Assembly (NCBI RefSeq): GCF_029369745.1
Contig: NZ_CP120210.1
Coordinates: forward strand, 5,518,001-5,582,000
Origin: Amycolatopsis sp. QT-25
Lineage (GTDB): Bacteria; Actinomycetota; Actinomycetes; Mycobacteriales; Pseudonocardiaceae
Direction: 5' to 3'
DNA: 64,000 bases
The first letter of the stretch is position 1; every line of letters starts with the position of its first letter. Under the pieces are notes generated by a model. That model was not told the DNA's origin and ran no database searches. It worked only from the letters and a program-made list of their open reading frames with translations. The position numbers and the translations under genes were made by a program. Shown in pieces: positions 23,452 through 32,164 of the stretch.

Positions 23452-23545
23452 ATTTCTGTCGGGCGCAAGAAAACCCTTCCCGGGGCTAGAATCCGACGAC
23501 GTGCTCGTGTCCGGCGGGCACCCGAGACGACGGGACCCGGGAACT

Positions 23546-24172
23546 GTGACCGACGTGGCGGACCGCAGCGGTGATGAAACCCGCCGGGCGGACAGGTTCG
23601 ATCAGCGGCGTGCGCAGTTGGCGATGTCGGCGCTGGTCACGTTGTCCGAATTGGGCTACGCGCGCACGAGCCTGCGGGAGATCGCGCAGAACTCGGAGTT
23701 CTCCCACGGGGTACTGCACTATTACTTCCGGAACAAGGCCGAGCTGATCACCTACTGCGTCAAGCAGTACAAGGCCGAATGCGTCACCCGGTACGACCGG
23801 ATGATCGAGACCGCGGAAACCGCCGAAGAACTGAAACTGGCCTTCGGTGCCGCGACGGCGGCCACCCTGCGGGAGAATGCCCGGCTGCACCGGCTCTGGT
23901 ACGACCTGCGCAACCAGAGCCTGTTCGAGACGCTGTTCCAGGCCGAAGTACTCGCCATCGACGAGACCCTCGAACTGATGATCTGGCGGGTCGTTTCCCG
24001 CTATGCGGACCTTCTCGGAAAGCCGACGGACTTCGCCCCGTCCATGACGTACGCGCTTTTCGACGGCCTGTTCCAGCAAGGTCTGCTGAAACACCTCGCC
24101 GGCCGGGAAGACGCGGCGAGGTGCCTTCAGCAATCGGTCGAGCAACTGCTGGCGCGGTTGCTCACCACTTGA
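23546..24172 (+). CDS. TetR-family transcriptional regulator
   Basis: 208 residues from the GTG at 23546; a GTG at 23501 is an alternative because TAGAAT (23487-23492) ends 8 bases before it, as in leaderless mRNAs. The N-terminal HTH is RAQLAMSALVTLSELGYARTSLREIAQNSEFSHGVLHYYFRNKAELI, a clear TetR signature. The C-terminal ligand domain contains RLWYDLRNQSLFETLFQAEV and CLQQSVEQLL. The target is unknown; it ends convergently with the membrane-protein gene (11-base overlap). Confidence 0.88.
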   Translation: MTDVADRSGDETRRADRFDQRRAQLAMSALVTLSELGYARTSLREIAQNSEFSHGVLHYYFRNKAELITYCVKQYKAECVTRYDRMIETAETAEELKLAFGAATAATLRENARLHRLWYDLRNQSLFETLFQAEVLAIDETLELMIWRVVSRYADLLGKPTDFAPSMTYALFDGLFQQGLLKHLAGREDAARCLQQSVEQLLARLLTT

Positions 24173-25112
24173 TGGTCGGATACCAGATGACGCCGGTCCG
24201 GCCCAGCACGCGCAGATCCCAGTACAGCAGCGTGAACGTGCCGGCGACCAGCAACGCGGCACCGGTCACCACGGCGATCCTGGTGGGCTTCGCGAGCATC
24301 CAACGCTGGAGCCGCCCGCCCGTGCCGTGGGTGAGCAGCAGGAACAACAGCGCCATCACCAGGATGTTGCCGACCGACTGGAGGGAGAACGCGGCGGCGC
24401 CGTAGAAGATGTTGTGGCTTTCGGCCGCGCTGCGGAACATCATCCGGAACAGCGGGAACGGCCTGCCGATGAGGAATCCGCCGATGAGCGCGCCCATCAG
24501 CACGAGCGGTGCCGGCGGGAACCGGCGGGCGAGGCCGGCGATCGGGTTGCGGACGATGCCCACGGACGCCAGGCCCAGCACGATGAACACGATCCCGATC
24601 ACGCCGTAGACGATCATCGACTGGATGTTCCGCGGCGTGAGCCCGCCCGGCGACGAAACGGTCGAGAACTGCGGCATCCTCGTGCCGACGAGCGCGACGA
24701 CGACGCCGTAGGCCACGGAGACCGTCAGCATTCCCGCCGCGATCCAGCCCAGCGGCTTCAGGGTGTCGGTGAACTTCGGCCGCCCGGCCGCTCCTCCTCC
24801 GACAAGCGGGGCGACGGCGCCGAAGGCGGCGATATTGCACGCGGTGAACGTTCCGGCGAGCCCGGAGACGAACGCGAAAAACGTCCCGGCCAGCACTCCG
24901 CCGATCGGGGTCTCTTTGGCGTCGTGCCCGAGGAGGGTGTTGGCCACACTGTCACCGATCACGCTGTCCACAAAGGGCGCGGACCAGATCACCGTCAGCG
25001 CGAACCCGACGAGGACGGACCAGAGCACCACCCGCCACCGATGGTCCGGATAAGGCCCCGAGCCGAGGAAATGCGCCTGCGGCGAAACGGGAGCGCGTTC
25101 GGTGACGGACAT
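24162..25112 (-). CDS. Polytopic membrane protein of unknown function
   Basis: 316 residues from the ATG at 25112 (GGAGG 5 bases upstream). About seven hydrophobic segments are visible: VLWSVLVGFALTVIW near 28, GGVLAGTFFAFVSGLAG near 75, LGWIAAGMLTVSVAYGVVV near 125, SMIVYGVIGIVFIVLGLAS near 170, LVLMGALIGGFLIG near 210, NILVMALLFLLLTHG near 250 and a last one near 290. The motif TACNIAAFGAVAPLVGG after the second helix is distinctive. The topology is loosely like DsbD/CcdA-type proteins, but no thiol motif is seen. I do not recognise the family. It is convergent with the TetR gene. Confidence 0.75.
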   Translation of the reverse strand: MSVTERAPVSPQAHFLGSGPYPDHRWRVVLWSVLVGFALTVIWSAPFVDSVIGDSVANTLLGHDAKETPIGGVLAGTFFAFVSGLAGTFTACNIAAFGAVAPLVGGGAAGRPKFTDTLKPLGWIAAGMLTVSVAYGVVVALVGTRMPQFSTVSSPGGLTPRNIQSMIVYGVIGIVFIVLGLASVGIVRNPIAGLARRFPPAPLVLMGALIGGFLIGRPFPLFRMMFRSAAESHNIFYGAAAFSLQSVGNILVMALLFLLLTHGTGGRLQRWMLAKPTRIAVVTGAALLVAGTFTLLYWDLRVLGRTGVIWYPTIKW

Positions 25113-25374
25113 TCGTGCCTCCAGCGGCCGGTGACTTCCCCTGCCGCTCATCGTTGTCGCACCGGACGGTGCGCACCACCTCCAGAATGCCGATCTGTCC
25201 TTGGGCCGACCGGCTCCGGGCAATCCGTGTGCCGCGGATAGGCCGAAAGTGGAGCGTGCCCGAATACCACCGAAAAGGTGAAAGCTCGGCTGTCTCGTGG
25301 GATCATCGTCGGACGTATGCGGCAGCATGGCCACCTGATCGGGCCTTGACCGGCCACTCACCCTGCGGAGGACG

Positions 25375-26244
25375 ATGGACTTCGACCAGGTCGCGGACGA
25401 GCTCTACGCCGGCGATCCGGCCGAGTTCGTATCGGTGCGCAACCAACGGGCGAAAGAGGCCAAAGCGGCGGGTGAAGCCGCCTTGGCCGAACGCATCCGC
25501 GCGTTACGAAAGCCCACGCTCGCGGCCACGATCCTCAATCGCCGGGCGGGTTCGCCCGAGCTGGCGGAGCTGGCCAGGCTGGGCGACGATCTGCGCAGGG
25601 CGCATTCGGCGCTGGCCGGCGCGGACCTGCGCAAGCTGACCCGGCGGCGTCAGGAACTGGTGAACCGGATCCTTCGGGACGAACGGTCGATGAGCGAGCC
25701 CGTCACCCGCGAGGTCGAAGCGACACTCGAGGCCGTCGTGGCCGATCCCGAGGTGGCGGCGCTCGCGCTGGCCGGGCGGCTGAGCAGTGGCGCGGACAGT
25801 GCGGGTGACCAGTGGCTGACCAGTGGATTCACCCCGCAACCGAAGCGCAAACCCGCTCCGGAGCGGGAAAAGCCCGCCACCGTGTCGCATTTGGACGATC
25901 GGCGGAAGGCGAAACGGGAGGCCGCCGAAAAGGCGGACAAGGAGCGCGCCGCCAAGGCTCGGGAAGAGGCCGAACGCGAAGAAAAACGGCTGGCGGAGTT
26001 CAACCGGCTCCGACGCGAGGCGGCCGCTCTCGCGAAGGCCCGCAAGCAGGCCGAGATCGATCTCTCCCGCGCCGAACGCCGGTCCGAAAAAGCCACCGAG
26101 AGGGCCGGCGAACTCCGGCGGCGGCTCGCCGACGCCGAACTCGAGGAAGAGGCCGCGCACGGGGAGACCTCGGCCGCGCAGACCGTCTTGGCCGATCTGC
26201 GCGCCGAAGCGGAGCGTGTCGACAAAGCGCTCGAACAGTTCTAG
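25375..26244 (+). CDS. Coiled-coil hypothetical protein
   Basis: 289 residues, highly charged. Residues 1-60 (FDQVADELYAGDPAEFVSVR then ALRKPTLAATILNRRA) form a conserved-looking head. A helical region follows (LARLGDDLRRAHSALAGADL). Residues about 165-289 are almost continuous Glu/Lys/Arg/Ala coiled coil (REEAEREEKRLAEFNRLRREA...). No signal peptide, membrane helix or catalytic motif is seen. Similar-looking proteins are common hypotheticals in actinobacteria. It stands alone and ends 66 bases before the convergent membrane-protein gene; a hairpin lies across that junction. Confidence 0.8.
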   Translation: MDFDQVADELYAGDPAEFVSVRNQRAKEAKAAGEAALAERIRALRKPTLAATILNRRAGSPELAELARLGDDLRRAHSALAGADLRKLTRRRQELVNRILRDERSMSEPVTREVEATLEAVVADPEVAALALAGRLSSGADSAGDQWLTSGFTPQPKRKPAPEREKPATVSHLDDRRKAKREAAEKADKERAAKAREEAEREEKRLAEFNRLRREAAALAKARKQAEIDLSRAERRSEKATERAGELRRRLADAELEEEAAHGETSAAQTVLADLRAEAERVDKALEQF

Positions 26245-26302
26245 CGAAGGTGAGCAAAGAAGCCCGGCCGCAGGAAGCGGGCCGCTCGCGCTCGCCCGGT
26301 GA

Positions 26303-26339
26303 AAGCCACTTCAAGACCGCAGACGTCGCGAAGTGGCTT
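26303..26339. terminator. Hairpin at convergent gene ends
   Basis: Ten-base arms AAGCCACTTC (26303-26312) and its complement (26330-26339) with a 17-base loop, between two convergent genes and partly inside the end of the minus-strand one. No T-run follows. A bidirectional stop signal is plausible. Confidence 0.45.
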
Positions 26340-26892
26340 CCGCGACATGCCTCGGCGTTGCGGTCACCCGGCGTCCATAGGGTGTCTTGCCGCCGGGCTT
26401 GTAGACCGACAGCACGGTCATGGTCACGTACATGGTGCTGGACACGATGATCGGGTGGAACCCGTCCACCCGGCGCCCCGCCGCCACGAACAAACCGTCC
26501 ATAGTGGACTCGGCCGCCGCCGCCAGTTCCCGGATCCCCGGCAACAGGGAGAACAGCGTCAGCCCGGCGGCGGTCAAGGTCAGCACCAGTTTGATCGCGA
26601 CCCACTTGTAGCGGATCAGCCCCCATTTCGTGCCGACGCCGAGCACGAGCCCGCTGATCAGGGCGGTCAGGCTGACCGGCAGCAGCAGATAGCCGCCGAT
26701 CTGGTCCATCATCAGGATGGCCGCGTGCTGGCGGCGGGCGTCCTCGGTGTACACGGAGGTGAAGGTCAGGACCGCGTTCACCATGGTGATCCCGAGCCAG
26801 CCGAGTGACGAAACGACATGGACGACGAGGACGAGTTTCCGCCACCGCGGGGTGAGCGTCATCGGTGGTCGCCGCACCGTGGAAGTACCCAT
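26311..26892 (-). CDS. Four-helix integral membrane protein (DUF2269-like)
   Basis: 193 residues. Four hydrophobic helices are visible: LVLVVHVVSSLGWLGITMV near 20, GGYLLLPVSLTALISGLVLG near 67, IKLVLTLTAAGLTLFSLL near 100 and IIVSSTMYVTMTVLSVY near 150. The helix-1 motif HVxSSxxWLG and the WGLIRYKWVAIKL segment resemble predicted integral membrane proteins of the DUF2269 type. Start at 26892; an ATG 10 codons later (MTLTPRWRK) is an alternative. No function is known. It precedes the DinB gene on the same strand with 57 bases between. Confidence 0.75.
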   Translation of the reverse strand: MGTSTVRRPPMTLTPRWRKLVLVVHVVSSLGWLGITMVNAVLTFTSVYTEDARRQHAAILMMDQIGGYLLLPVSLTALISGLVLGVGTKWGLIRYKWVAIKLVLTLTAAGLTLFSLLPGIRELAAAAESTMDGLFVAAGRRVDGFHPIIVSSTMYVTMTVLSVYKPGGKTPYGRRVTATPRHVAEATSRRLRS

Positions 26893-26949
26893 GTGCCCAG
26901 TGTTTCCGCGGGCGGCGTTCCCGTCGTCCGTCGTGGAGCGGCACCTCGC

Positions 26950-27462
26950 CTACGTATCGCGGAGTACGAGCCCTCGGACGTACGCCGCCTGCCCGGCGTG
27001 CTGGAGATCGTCGGAAAGCACGCTGACCAGCCGAACCCCGAGCGTGACGGGCGGATCCCACGCTTCGTCGACGATACGGCCGAGGTCGGCTTCGCCGAGG
27101 CTCGCGGCCCAAGCCGTCGTCGCCTCGTGCACCGCGTCGTGGTACCCGGTCAGCAACTCGGAGGAATCGACGCGGACCGCCGCGACGTCCTCGGGCCGAT
27201 GCCCGTAGCCGATGTCCGACGCCGGGAAGGGCAGCCCGAACCGGCCCAGCCAGTCCTGCGCGGTCCAGAGCTGCTCGGTGCCCATCAGGCCGGCCAGGTG
27301 ATCGTCCTGCACCCTGGTCAGATGCCAGACCAGCCAGGCGATCGTGTTCGCGCCCGGAGCCGGGCTCTCGCTCAGCTGGTCGGCGCTCAATCCCTCGACG
27401 GCGCCGTGCACGACCTCCTGGACGCGGCCGAACCCGTCGGTCACCACTTCGGCCAGTCTCAC
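26950..27462 (-). CDS. DinB/DUF664-family protein
   Basis: 170 residues from the GTG at 27462 (AAGGGG 5 bases upstream). The four-helix DinB fold is indicated by the metal-ligand helices: SPAPGANTIAWLVWHLTRVQDDHLAGL (first His pair) and a later LSDDLQHAGQAAYVRGL (third His). Family members include mycothiol- or bacillithiol-dependent transferases and maleylpyruvate isomerases; the substrate is unknown. It is divergent from the ArsR-type regulator, whose operator-like repeats fill the 99-base spacer, so that regulator probably controls it. Confidence 0.85.
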   Translation of the reverse strand: MRLAEVVTDGFGRVQEVVHGAVEGLSADQLSESPAPGANTIAWLVWHLTRVQDDHLAGLMGTEQLWTAQDWLGRFGLPFPASDIGYGHRPEDVAAVRVDSSELLTGYHDAVHEATTAWAASLGEADLGRIVDEAWDPPVTLGVRLVSVLSDDLQHAGQAAYVRGLVLRDT

Positions 27463-27511
27463 CGAATCCCCTTCCCGCGTCTTCCGCCCACGATGCCACC
27501 GCAAGGTGACC

Positions 27512-27555
27512 CTTGCCTTGCAACCTTGACTTATATAAGCCCCGGCCTTGATAGT
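27512..27555 (+). promoter_or_regulatory. Divergent promoter region with operator repeats for the ArsR-type gene
   Basis: CAAGGT (27512-27517) is matched by ACCTTG about 10 bases on, and the palindrome CTTATATAAG lies at 27530-27539. TTGACT (27526-27531) and GATAGT (27550-27555) are spaced by 18 bases as -35 and -10 toward the regulator. This would place transcription start at or next to its ATG (27562), so the message is probably leaderless. Confidence 0.5.
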
Positions 27556-27561
27556 TGCCCG

Positions 27562-27909
27562 ATGCACGCCTTCGACGTCCTGGGGGACCCGGTGCGCCGC
27601 CGGATCCTGGAACTGCTCGCGGGCGGGGAACAGAGCTCCGGCGACGTGACCACGGTGGTGCGCGCCGAGTTCGGCATCTCCCAGCCCGCGGTCTCCCAGC
27701 ATCTGCGCGTCCTGCGCGAGAACGGCTTCACCACCGTCCGCGCCGAGGGCGCGCGGCGGCTGTACTCGGTGGATCCGGGCCCGCTCAAGGAGATCGACGG
27801 CTGGCTGGAACAGTATCGGCGCTTCTGGACCGGGCCGCTCGACGCGCTCGCCACCGAGATCGCCCGCGGCCGCCGTGAACGCCGGAAGGCCGCCGAAGGA
27901 AGCGATTAG
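27562..27909 (+). CDS. ArsR-family transcriptional regulator
   Basis: A 115-residue winged-helix protein. It opens MHAFDVLGDPVRRRILELLAGGEQSSGDV, then carries the recognition helix FGISQPAVSQHLRVLRENGFTTVRAEGARRLYSV, a standard ArsR/SmtB fold. No Cys-based metal site is present, so it belongs to the non-metal group (like SdpR and relatives that often sit beside DinB or activator genes). The C-terminal helix (GWLEQYRRFW) is typical of regulators paired with AHSA1 or DinB proteins. It is divergent from a DinB gene and 65 bases upstream of recQ. Confidence 0.9.
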   Translation: MHAFDVLGDPVRRRILELLAGGEQSSGDVTTVVRAEFGISQPAVSQHLRVLRENGFTTVRAEGARRLYSVDPGPLKEIDGWLEQYRRFWTGPLDALATEIARGRRERRKAAEGSD

Positions 27910-27974
27910 GGTCGTCCCACGCGCAAGTCGTGGGGGCGCGTCGACTGTCGGACCCCGCCCCTAGAATCGTCCGG

Positions 27975-29816
27975 GTGGCAGCCCCCGACATCGGTAGCTC
28001 GGAAGTCTCGGAAGCTCTTGAAACGCTGAACCGCGTCTTCGGTTACGACGACTTCCGCGGCGACCAGCACGCCATCGTCGAACACGTCATCGCAGGCGGT
28101 GACGCGCTCGTCCTCATGCCCACCGGCGGCGGCAAGTCACTGTGCTACCAGATTCCCGCGCTGGTCCGGCCGGGTGTCGGGGTGGTGATCTCACCGCTGA
28201 TCGCGTTGATGCAGGACCAGGTCGACGCGCTGCGCAACCTCGGCGTGCGCGCGGGGTTCCTGAACTCGACGCAGGACTACGCCGAGCGCAACGAGGTCGA
28301 GGCCGCCTTCCTCGCCGGCGAGCTGGACCTGCTGTACCTGGCACCGGAACGCCTTTCGGTCGAAGCCACCGTGCGCCTGCTCGATCGCGGCAAGATCTCG
28401 TTGTTCGCGATCGACGAGGCGCACTGCGTCTCGCAGTGGGGGCACGATTTCCGGCCCGACTACCTGATGCTGTCCGCGGTGCACGAGCGCTGGCCGGACG
28501 TGCCGAGGATCGCGCTCACCGCCACCGCCACCAAGACCACGCACGCCGAGATCGCGTCTCGGCTCAACCTGGAGGACGCGCGGCATTTCGTCGCGAGCTT
28601 CGACCGGCCGAACATCCAGTACCGGATCGTCGGCAAGAACTCGCCACAGCGGCAGTTGCTGGAACTGTTGCGCACCGAGCACGAGGGCGACGCGGGCATC
28701 GTCTACTGCCTGTCGCGGAACTCGGTGGAGAAGACCGCGGATTTCCTGGTCGAGAACGGGATTCCGGCGGTGCCCTATCACGCCGGGCTGGACGCGCGGA
28801 CGCGCGCGAAGCACCAGTCGAGGTTCCTGCGTGAGGACGGGCTGATCGTCGTCGCGACGATCGCGTTCGGCATGGGCATCGACAAACCGGACGTGCGGTT
28901 CGTCGCGCACCTGGACCTGCCGAAGTCCGTCGAGGGCTACTACCAGGAGACCGGTCGCGCGGGCCGCGACGGGCTGCCGTCGACGGCATGGCTGGCGTAC
29001 GGCCTCCAGGACGTCGTGCAGCAGCGCAAGATGATCGACATGTCGGAGGGGTCCGAGGCGCACAAGCGGCAGTTGAGCGCCCACCTCAACGCGATGCTGG
29101 CGCTGTGCGAGACGGTCGAATGCCGTCGCGTGCAGGTGCTGAACTACTTCGGGCAGCAAAGCGCGCCGTGCGGCAACTGCGACACCTGCCTGGCGCCGCC
29201 GGAGACCTGGGACGGCACGATTCCGGCGCAGAAACTCCTTTCCACCATCGTCCGGCTGCAGAACGAGCGGCGGCAGAAGTTCGGTGCCGGCCAGATCATC
29301 GACATCCTGCTCGGCAAGTCGACCCCGAAGGTGACGCAGCATCGGCACGACTCGCTGAAGGTGTTCGGGATCGGCACCGAACTGAAGGAGCCCGAGTGGC
29401 GGGCCGTGGTGCGGCAGCTACTGGCCCAGGGGCTCGCGGCGGTCGAAGGCGACTACGGCTCGCTCGTGCTGACCGAGGGCAGTGCCGAGGTGCTGAACGG
29501 GCAGCGCAAGGTCCAGCTGCGGCGTGAGCCGGAGCGGGCGGCCAAGGCCGCGGCCCGGTCCGGCGCGAAGAAGGCCGCGGCCGCCGACATGCCCGCCGAG
29601 GCGGCGCCGGTGTTCGAACTGCTGCGGTCGTGGCGAGCCGCGGCGGCGAAGGAACAGGGAGTGCCCGCGTACGTGATCTTCCACGACGCGACCCTGCGCC
29701 AGATCGCCACCAAACGGCCCGCCACGCTGCAGGAGCTGGGTTCGGTCAGCGGCGTCGGCGAGAACAAGCTGGCCAAGTACGGCGAGCAGATCCTCGAGAC
29801 ACTCGCCGAGGCCTAG
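27975..29816 (+). CDS. recQ: ATP-dependent DNA helicase RecQ
   Basis: 613 residues from the GTG at 27975; TAGAAT (27962-27967) ends 7 bases before it, suggesting a leaderless message. Helicase domain: FRGDQHAIVEHVIAG, Walker A MPTGGGKSLC (about residue 46-55), DEAH box (about 148) with HCVSQWGHDFR, SAT-like LTATATKTT, and motif VI GRAGRDGLPS. The RecQ zinc-binding domain has the Cys set CETVECRR...CGNCDTC. A winged helix and a C-terminal HRDC domain (about 540-613, VFELLRSWRAAAAKEQG, LGSVSGVGENKL) complete it. Full length, so probably active in recombination and fork repair. Confidence 0.95.
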   Translation: MAAPDIGSSEVSEALETLNRVFGYDDFRGDQHAIVEHVIAGGDALVLMPTGGGKSLCYQIPALVRPGVGVVISPLIALMQDQVDALRNLGVRAGFLNSTQDYAERNEVEAAFLAGELDLLYLAPERLSVEATVRLLDRGKISLFAIDEAHCVSQWGHDFRPDYLMLSAVHERWPDVPRIALTATATKTTHAEIASRLNLEDARHFVASFDRPNIQYRIVGKNSPQRQLLELLRTEHEGDAGIVYCLSRNSVEKTADFLVENGIPAVPYHAGLDARTRAKHQSRFLREDGLIVVATIAFGMGIDKPDVRFVAHLDLPKSVEGYYQETGRAGRDGLPSTAWLAYGLQDVVQQRKMIDMSEGSEAHKRQLSAHLNAMLALCETVECRRVQVLNYFGQQSAPCGNCDTCLAPPETWDGTIPAQKLLSTIVRLQNERRQKFGAGQIIDILLGKSTPKVTQHRHDSLKVFGIGTELKEPEWRAVVRQLLAQGLAAVEGDYGSLVLTEGSAEVLNGQRKVQLRREPERAAKAAARSGAKKAAAADMPAEAAPVFELLRSWRAAAAKEQGVPAYVIFHDATLRQIATKRPATLQELGSVSGVGENKLAKYGEQILETLAEA

Positions 29817-29829
29817 TCGCTGCCCGGCC

Positions 29830-30048
29830 TCAGTGCTCGTACGGCCGGCGCGGCGGCCGTCCGGTCATCCCGTCGACCTTGCGTACCGCGCCGTCGATCT
29901 GGCTGTGGTACTTGCCCTTCGTCTTGTGGTCGACGAAGGTCGCGGCCTTGTTCACGACCTTCGAGACCTTCTCCGGGTTCTTCCGCACGTAGGCGCGCAC
30001 GGCCCCGGCGGTGCCGGCCAGGGCGGTCAACTTCCGCAGTAGAGGCAC
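29830..30048 (-). CDS. MT0933/Rv0909-like antitoxin-family small protein
   Basis: 72 residues from a GTG with GAGGAAAGGGA upstream. The sequence LRKLTALAGTAGAVRAYVRK followed by NPEKVSKVVNKAATFVDHKTKGKYHSQIDGAVRKVDG matches the MT0933-like antitoxin family of mycobacteria and relatives. No toxin gene (Rv0910-like) is adjacent: the neighbours are recQ (convergent) and adenosine deaminase (divergent). In this genus such orphans are common, and the antitoxin role is by family name only. Confidence 0.75.
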   Translation of the reverse strand: MPLLRKLTALAGTAGAVRAYVRKNPEKVSKVVNKAATFVDHKTKGKYHSQIDGAVRKVDGMTGRPPRRPYEH

Positions 30049-30200
30049 TGTGGTCCCTTTCCTCGGGGTCGTCTGGTTGTTCTGCTCAACGACCGGTGGT
30101 GCCCCCTGGGTTCCCCGCGGCGGGCCGAATCACTCATCCCGGATCCGGCGGACCGAAAACAGGACGCGCGACGCGGGCCGGGGCCGCTAGGTTCAGGCCC

Positions 30201-31175
30201 ATGCGTGAGCTTTCGCTGCTGCCCAAGGTCCAGCTGCACGTCCACCTCGAAAGCACGATCCGGCCGGACACGCTGCGTGACCTCGGCGCGGTGAACGGCA
30301 TCGCCGTACCCGCGGAACACCCCGTGTTCGACGGGTTCCGCGCGTTCGGTGACTACAACGCGCTGTTGCGGTCCTGTCTCCAGCGACCGGAGGACTTCGA
30401 ACGGGTGGCGCGCGAGTTCTGCGAGGATCAGGTCGCGGACGGGGTTCGCTACGCCGAGGTCACCTTCACGGCGGCTTCACACGGCGAACGGCTGGGCGAG
30501 CCGGACATGCCGCTGGCATCCGTCCTCAAAGGACTCTCGGCGGGGGCGGCCGAGTACGGGCTCCACTGGCGGGTGCTCCTGGACCACTCACGCCGCCGGT
30601 CGGTCGAACGCGCCCGGCTCACCCTCGATCTCGCCCGGCGATACGCCCCGGACGGGGTGTTCGCGATCGGCCTCGCCGGGGAGGAGAAGTATCCGCTGGC
30701 GCCGTTCGCCGGCATCTGCGACGAGGCCGAGAAGGCGGGGCTGCGCCTGATCCACCACGCCGGCGAGGACGCCGGACCGGCCAGCATCCGCGAGGCACTC
30801 GAGGTCGGCCACAGCGAGCGGATCGGTCACGGCATCCGGATCCTGGAGGACGTCGCGCTGGTCGCCGAGGTGCGGGAACGCGGGATCGCGCTGGAGGTCT
30901 GCCCGTCGTCGAACGTGACGCTCGGGCTGGTGCCGTCGTTCGAAGAGCACCCGCTCCCCCGGCTGGTCGACGCCGGGCTCGTGGTCACGCTCAGCACCGA
31001 CGTCCCGTCGATCACCGGGACCACGCTGACCGACGAGTTCCTGCGCACTCGCGAGGCGTTCGCCTACGACGACCTCGCGCTCGCCGGACTCGCCCGGGCG
31101 TCCGTCGACGCGTCCTTCGCCCCCGCCGAACTCAAGCGTTCGATCCACCAGGAGATCGACGCGTGGCTCTCCTGA
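30201..31175 (+). CDS. add: Adenosine deaminase
   Basis: 324 residues. Metal-binding H-x-H in PKVQLHVHLESTIRPDTL, catalytic region LIHHAGEDAGPASIREALEVGHSERIGHG (His and Glu), and the late STDVPSITGTTLTDEF with the Asp pair, all typical of the adenosine/AMP deaminase fold. The SL-x-E-S-T-I variant (rather than L-D-G) resembles the shorter actinobacterial group, some of which act on adenine or aminodeoxyfutalosine, so the exact substrate is open. TAGGTT at 30188-30193 lies about 7 bases before the ATG, suggesting a leaderless transcript. A 21-bp-armed hairpin follows the stop. Confidence 0.9.
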   Translation: MRELSLLPKVQLHVHLESTIRPDTLRDLGAVNGIAVPAEHPVFDGFRAFGDYNALLRSCLQRPEDFERVAREFCEDQVADGVRYAEVTFTAASHGERLGEPDMPLASVLKGLSAGAAEYGLHWRVLLDHSRRRSVERARLTLDLARRYAPDGVFAIGLAGEEKYPLAPFAGICDEAEKAGLRLIHHAGEDAGPASIREALEVGHSERIGHGIRILEDVALVAEVRERGIALEVCPSSNVTLGLVPSFEEHPLPRLVDAGLVVTLSTDVPSITGTTLTDEFLRTREAFAYDDLALAGLARASVDASFAPAELKRSIHQEIDAWLS

Positions 31176-31180
31176 CCCAC

Positions 31181-31247
31181 CCGCAATTCGTCACCTACTT
31201 GCGGCAGTCGCGCCGGCGTGAAGGGTCAAGTAGGTGACGAATTGCGG
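31181..31247. terminator. Long hairpin, family CGCAATTCGTCACCT (copy 1)
   Basis: Perfect 21-base arms at 31181-31201 and 31227-31247 with a 25-base loop, starting 5 bases after the adenosine deaminase stop. There is no T-run. The arm contains CGCAATTCGTCACCT, shared with hairpins at 41.4 and (one base different) 58.4 kb. Confidence 0.65.
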
Positions 31248-31307
31248 GGCGTGGGCCGGATCACCCGGACGGCGGGCCATACAAGTTCTCCACAACCGTC
31301 ACGTACC

Positions 31308-32144
31308 GTGGAACCGGTGACCGCTTCGTCCTCTTCGGCACTTGACCTCATGGACCAGTGGCAACCGCCGCCCAAGAGGCGCGGCCCGCGCGGCTGCGTG
31401 ATGATCGCGCTGCTGGTCGTGGGCGCCTTGGTGGCCGGCGCCGTATGGGTCGTGGTCAGCCTCACCGACCGCGAGCCGGTACCGGTCAAACCGGTCTTCG
31501 TCGTTCCCGCGCTCAAGCCCGCCCCGCGGTCGGCGATCCCCGGCGACGCCGGACCGCTGCCCGCGGAGCCCGCGAAGGACGCTTGGATCGCGAAGGTATC
31601 GGAGAACACGGACATCCCTCCGCGCACGCTGCGGGCATACGTGAACGCGGCCGAGAAGACCGCGAAGACCACGCCACGCTGCGGAATCACCTGGGCGACC
31701 ATCGCGGGGATCGGCCGGACCGAGTCCCGGCACGCCCGGCACGACGGCTCCCGCGCCGGTGAGGACGGCGTCGTGACGCCGCCGATCATCGGTATCCCAC
31801 TCGACGGCTCCCCTGGTGTGCTCGCGATCGTCGACACCGACAAGGGCGCCCTCGACGGTGACCCGAAGTGGGATCGCGCGGTCGGGCCGATGCAGTTCCT
31901 GCCCGCCACCTGGAAGCGGTACGGCGTCCGCGCGAGCGGTGACGGCGCCGGGCCGGATCCGCAGAACATCGACGACGCCGCGCTGACGACCGCTCGGTAC
32001 CTGTGCGCGCGAGGCGGCGACCTCGGCGCGGCCGCCGGCTGGTGGTCCGCTGTGCTGACCTACAACAACTCCGCCGCGTACGGGCAGGAAGTGTTCAGCA
32101 ACGCCGACGCCTACGGGAAGGCCGCGCTCAACCCGCGCAACTAG
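31308..32144 (+). CDS. Membrane-anchored lytic transglycosylase (SLT_2-type)
   Basis: About 278 residues from GTG 31308 (a GTG at 31317 is equally possible; TACCGT upstream could be its -10). A cytoplasmic start with PPPKRRGPRG is followed by one membrane helix (VMIALLVVGALVAGAVWVVVSL, about 33-54) and a Pro/Ala-rich linker. The catalytic domain has ITWATIAGIGRTESRHARH (catalytic Glu in RTESRH), then WDRAVGPMQFLPATWKRYG and LTYNNSAAYGQEVF, the SLT/MltB-type signature. It should cleave peptidoglycan strands outside the membrane. It stands alone between two hairpin-bounded units. Confidence 0.9.
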   Translation: MEPVTASSSSALDLMDQWQPPPKRRGPRGCVMIALLVVGALVAGAVWVVVSLTDREPVPVKPVFVVPALKPAPRSAIPGDAGPLPAEPAKDAWIAKVSENTDIPPRTLRAYVNAAEKTAKTTPRCGITWATIAGIGRTESRHARHDGSRAGEDGVVTPPIIGIPLDGSPGVLAIVDTDKGALDGDPKWDRAVGPMQFLPATWKRYGVRASGDGAGPDPQNIDDAALTTARYLCARGGDLGAAAGWWSAVLTYNNSAAYGQEVFSNADAYGKAALNPRN

Positions 32145-32164
32145 GTGACTGATCGCGTGCGGTT

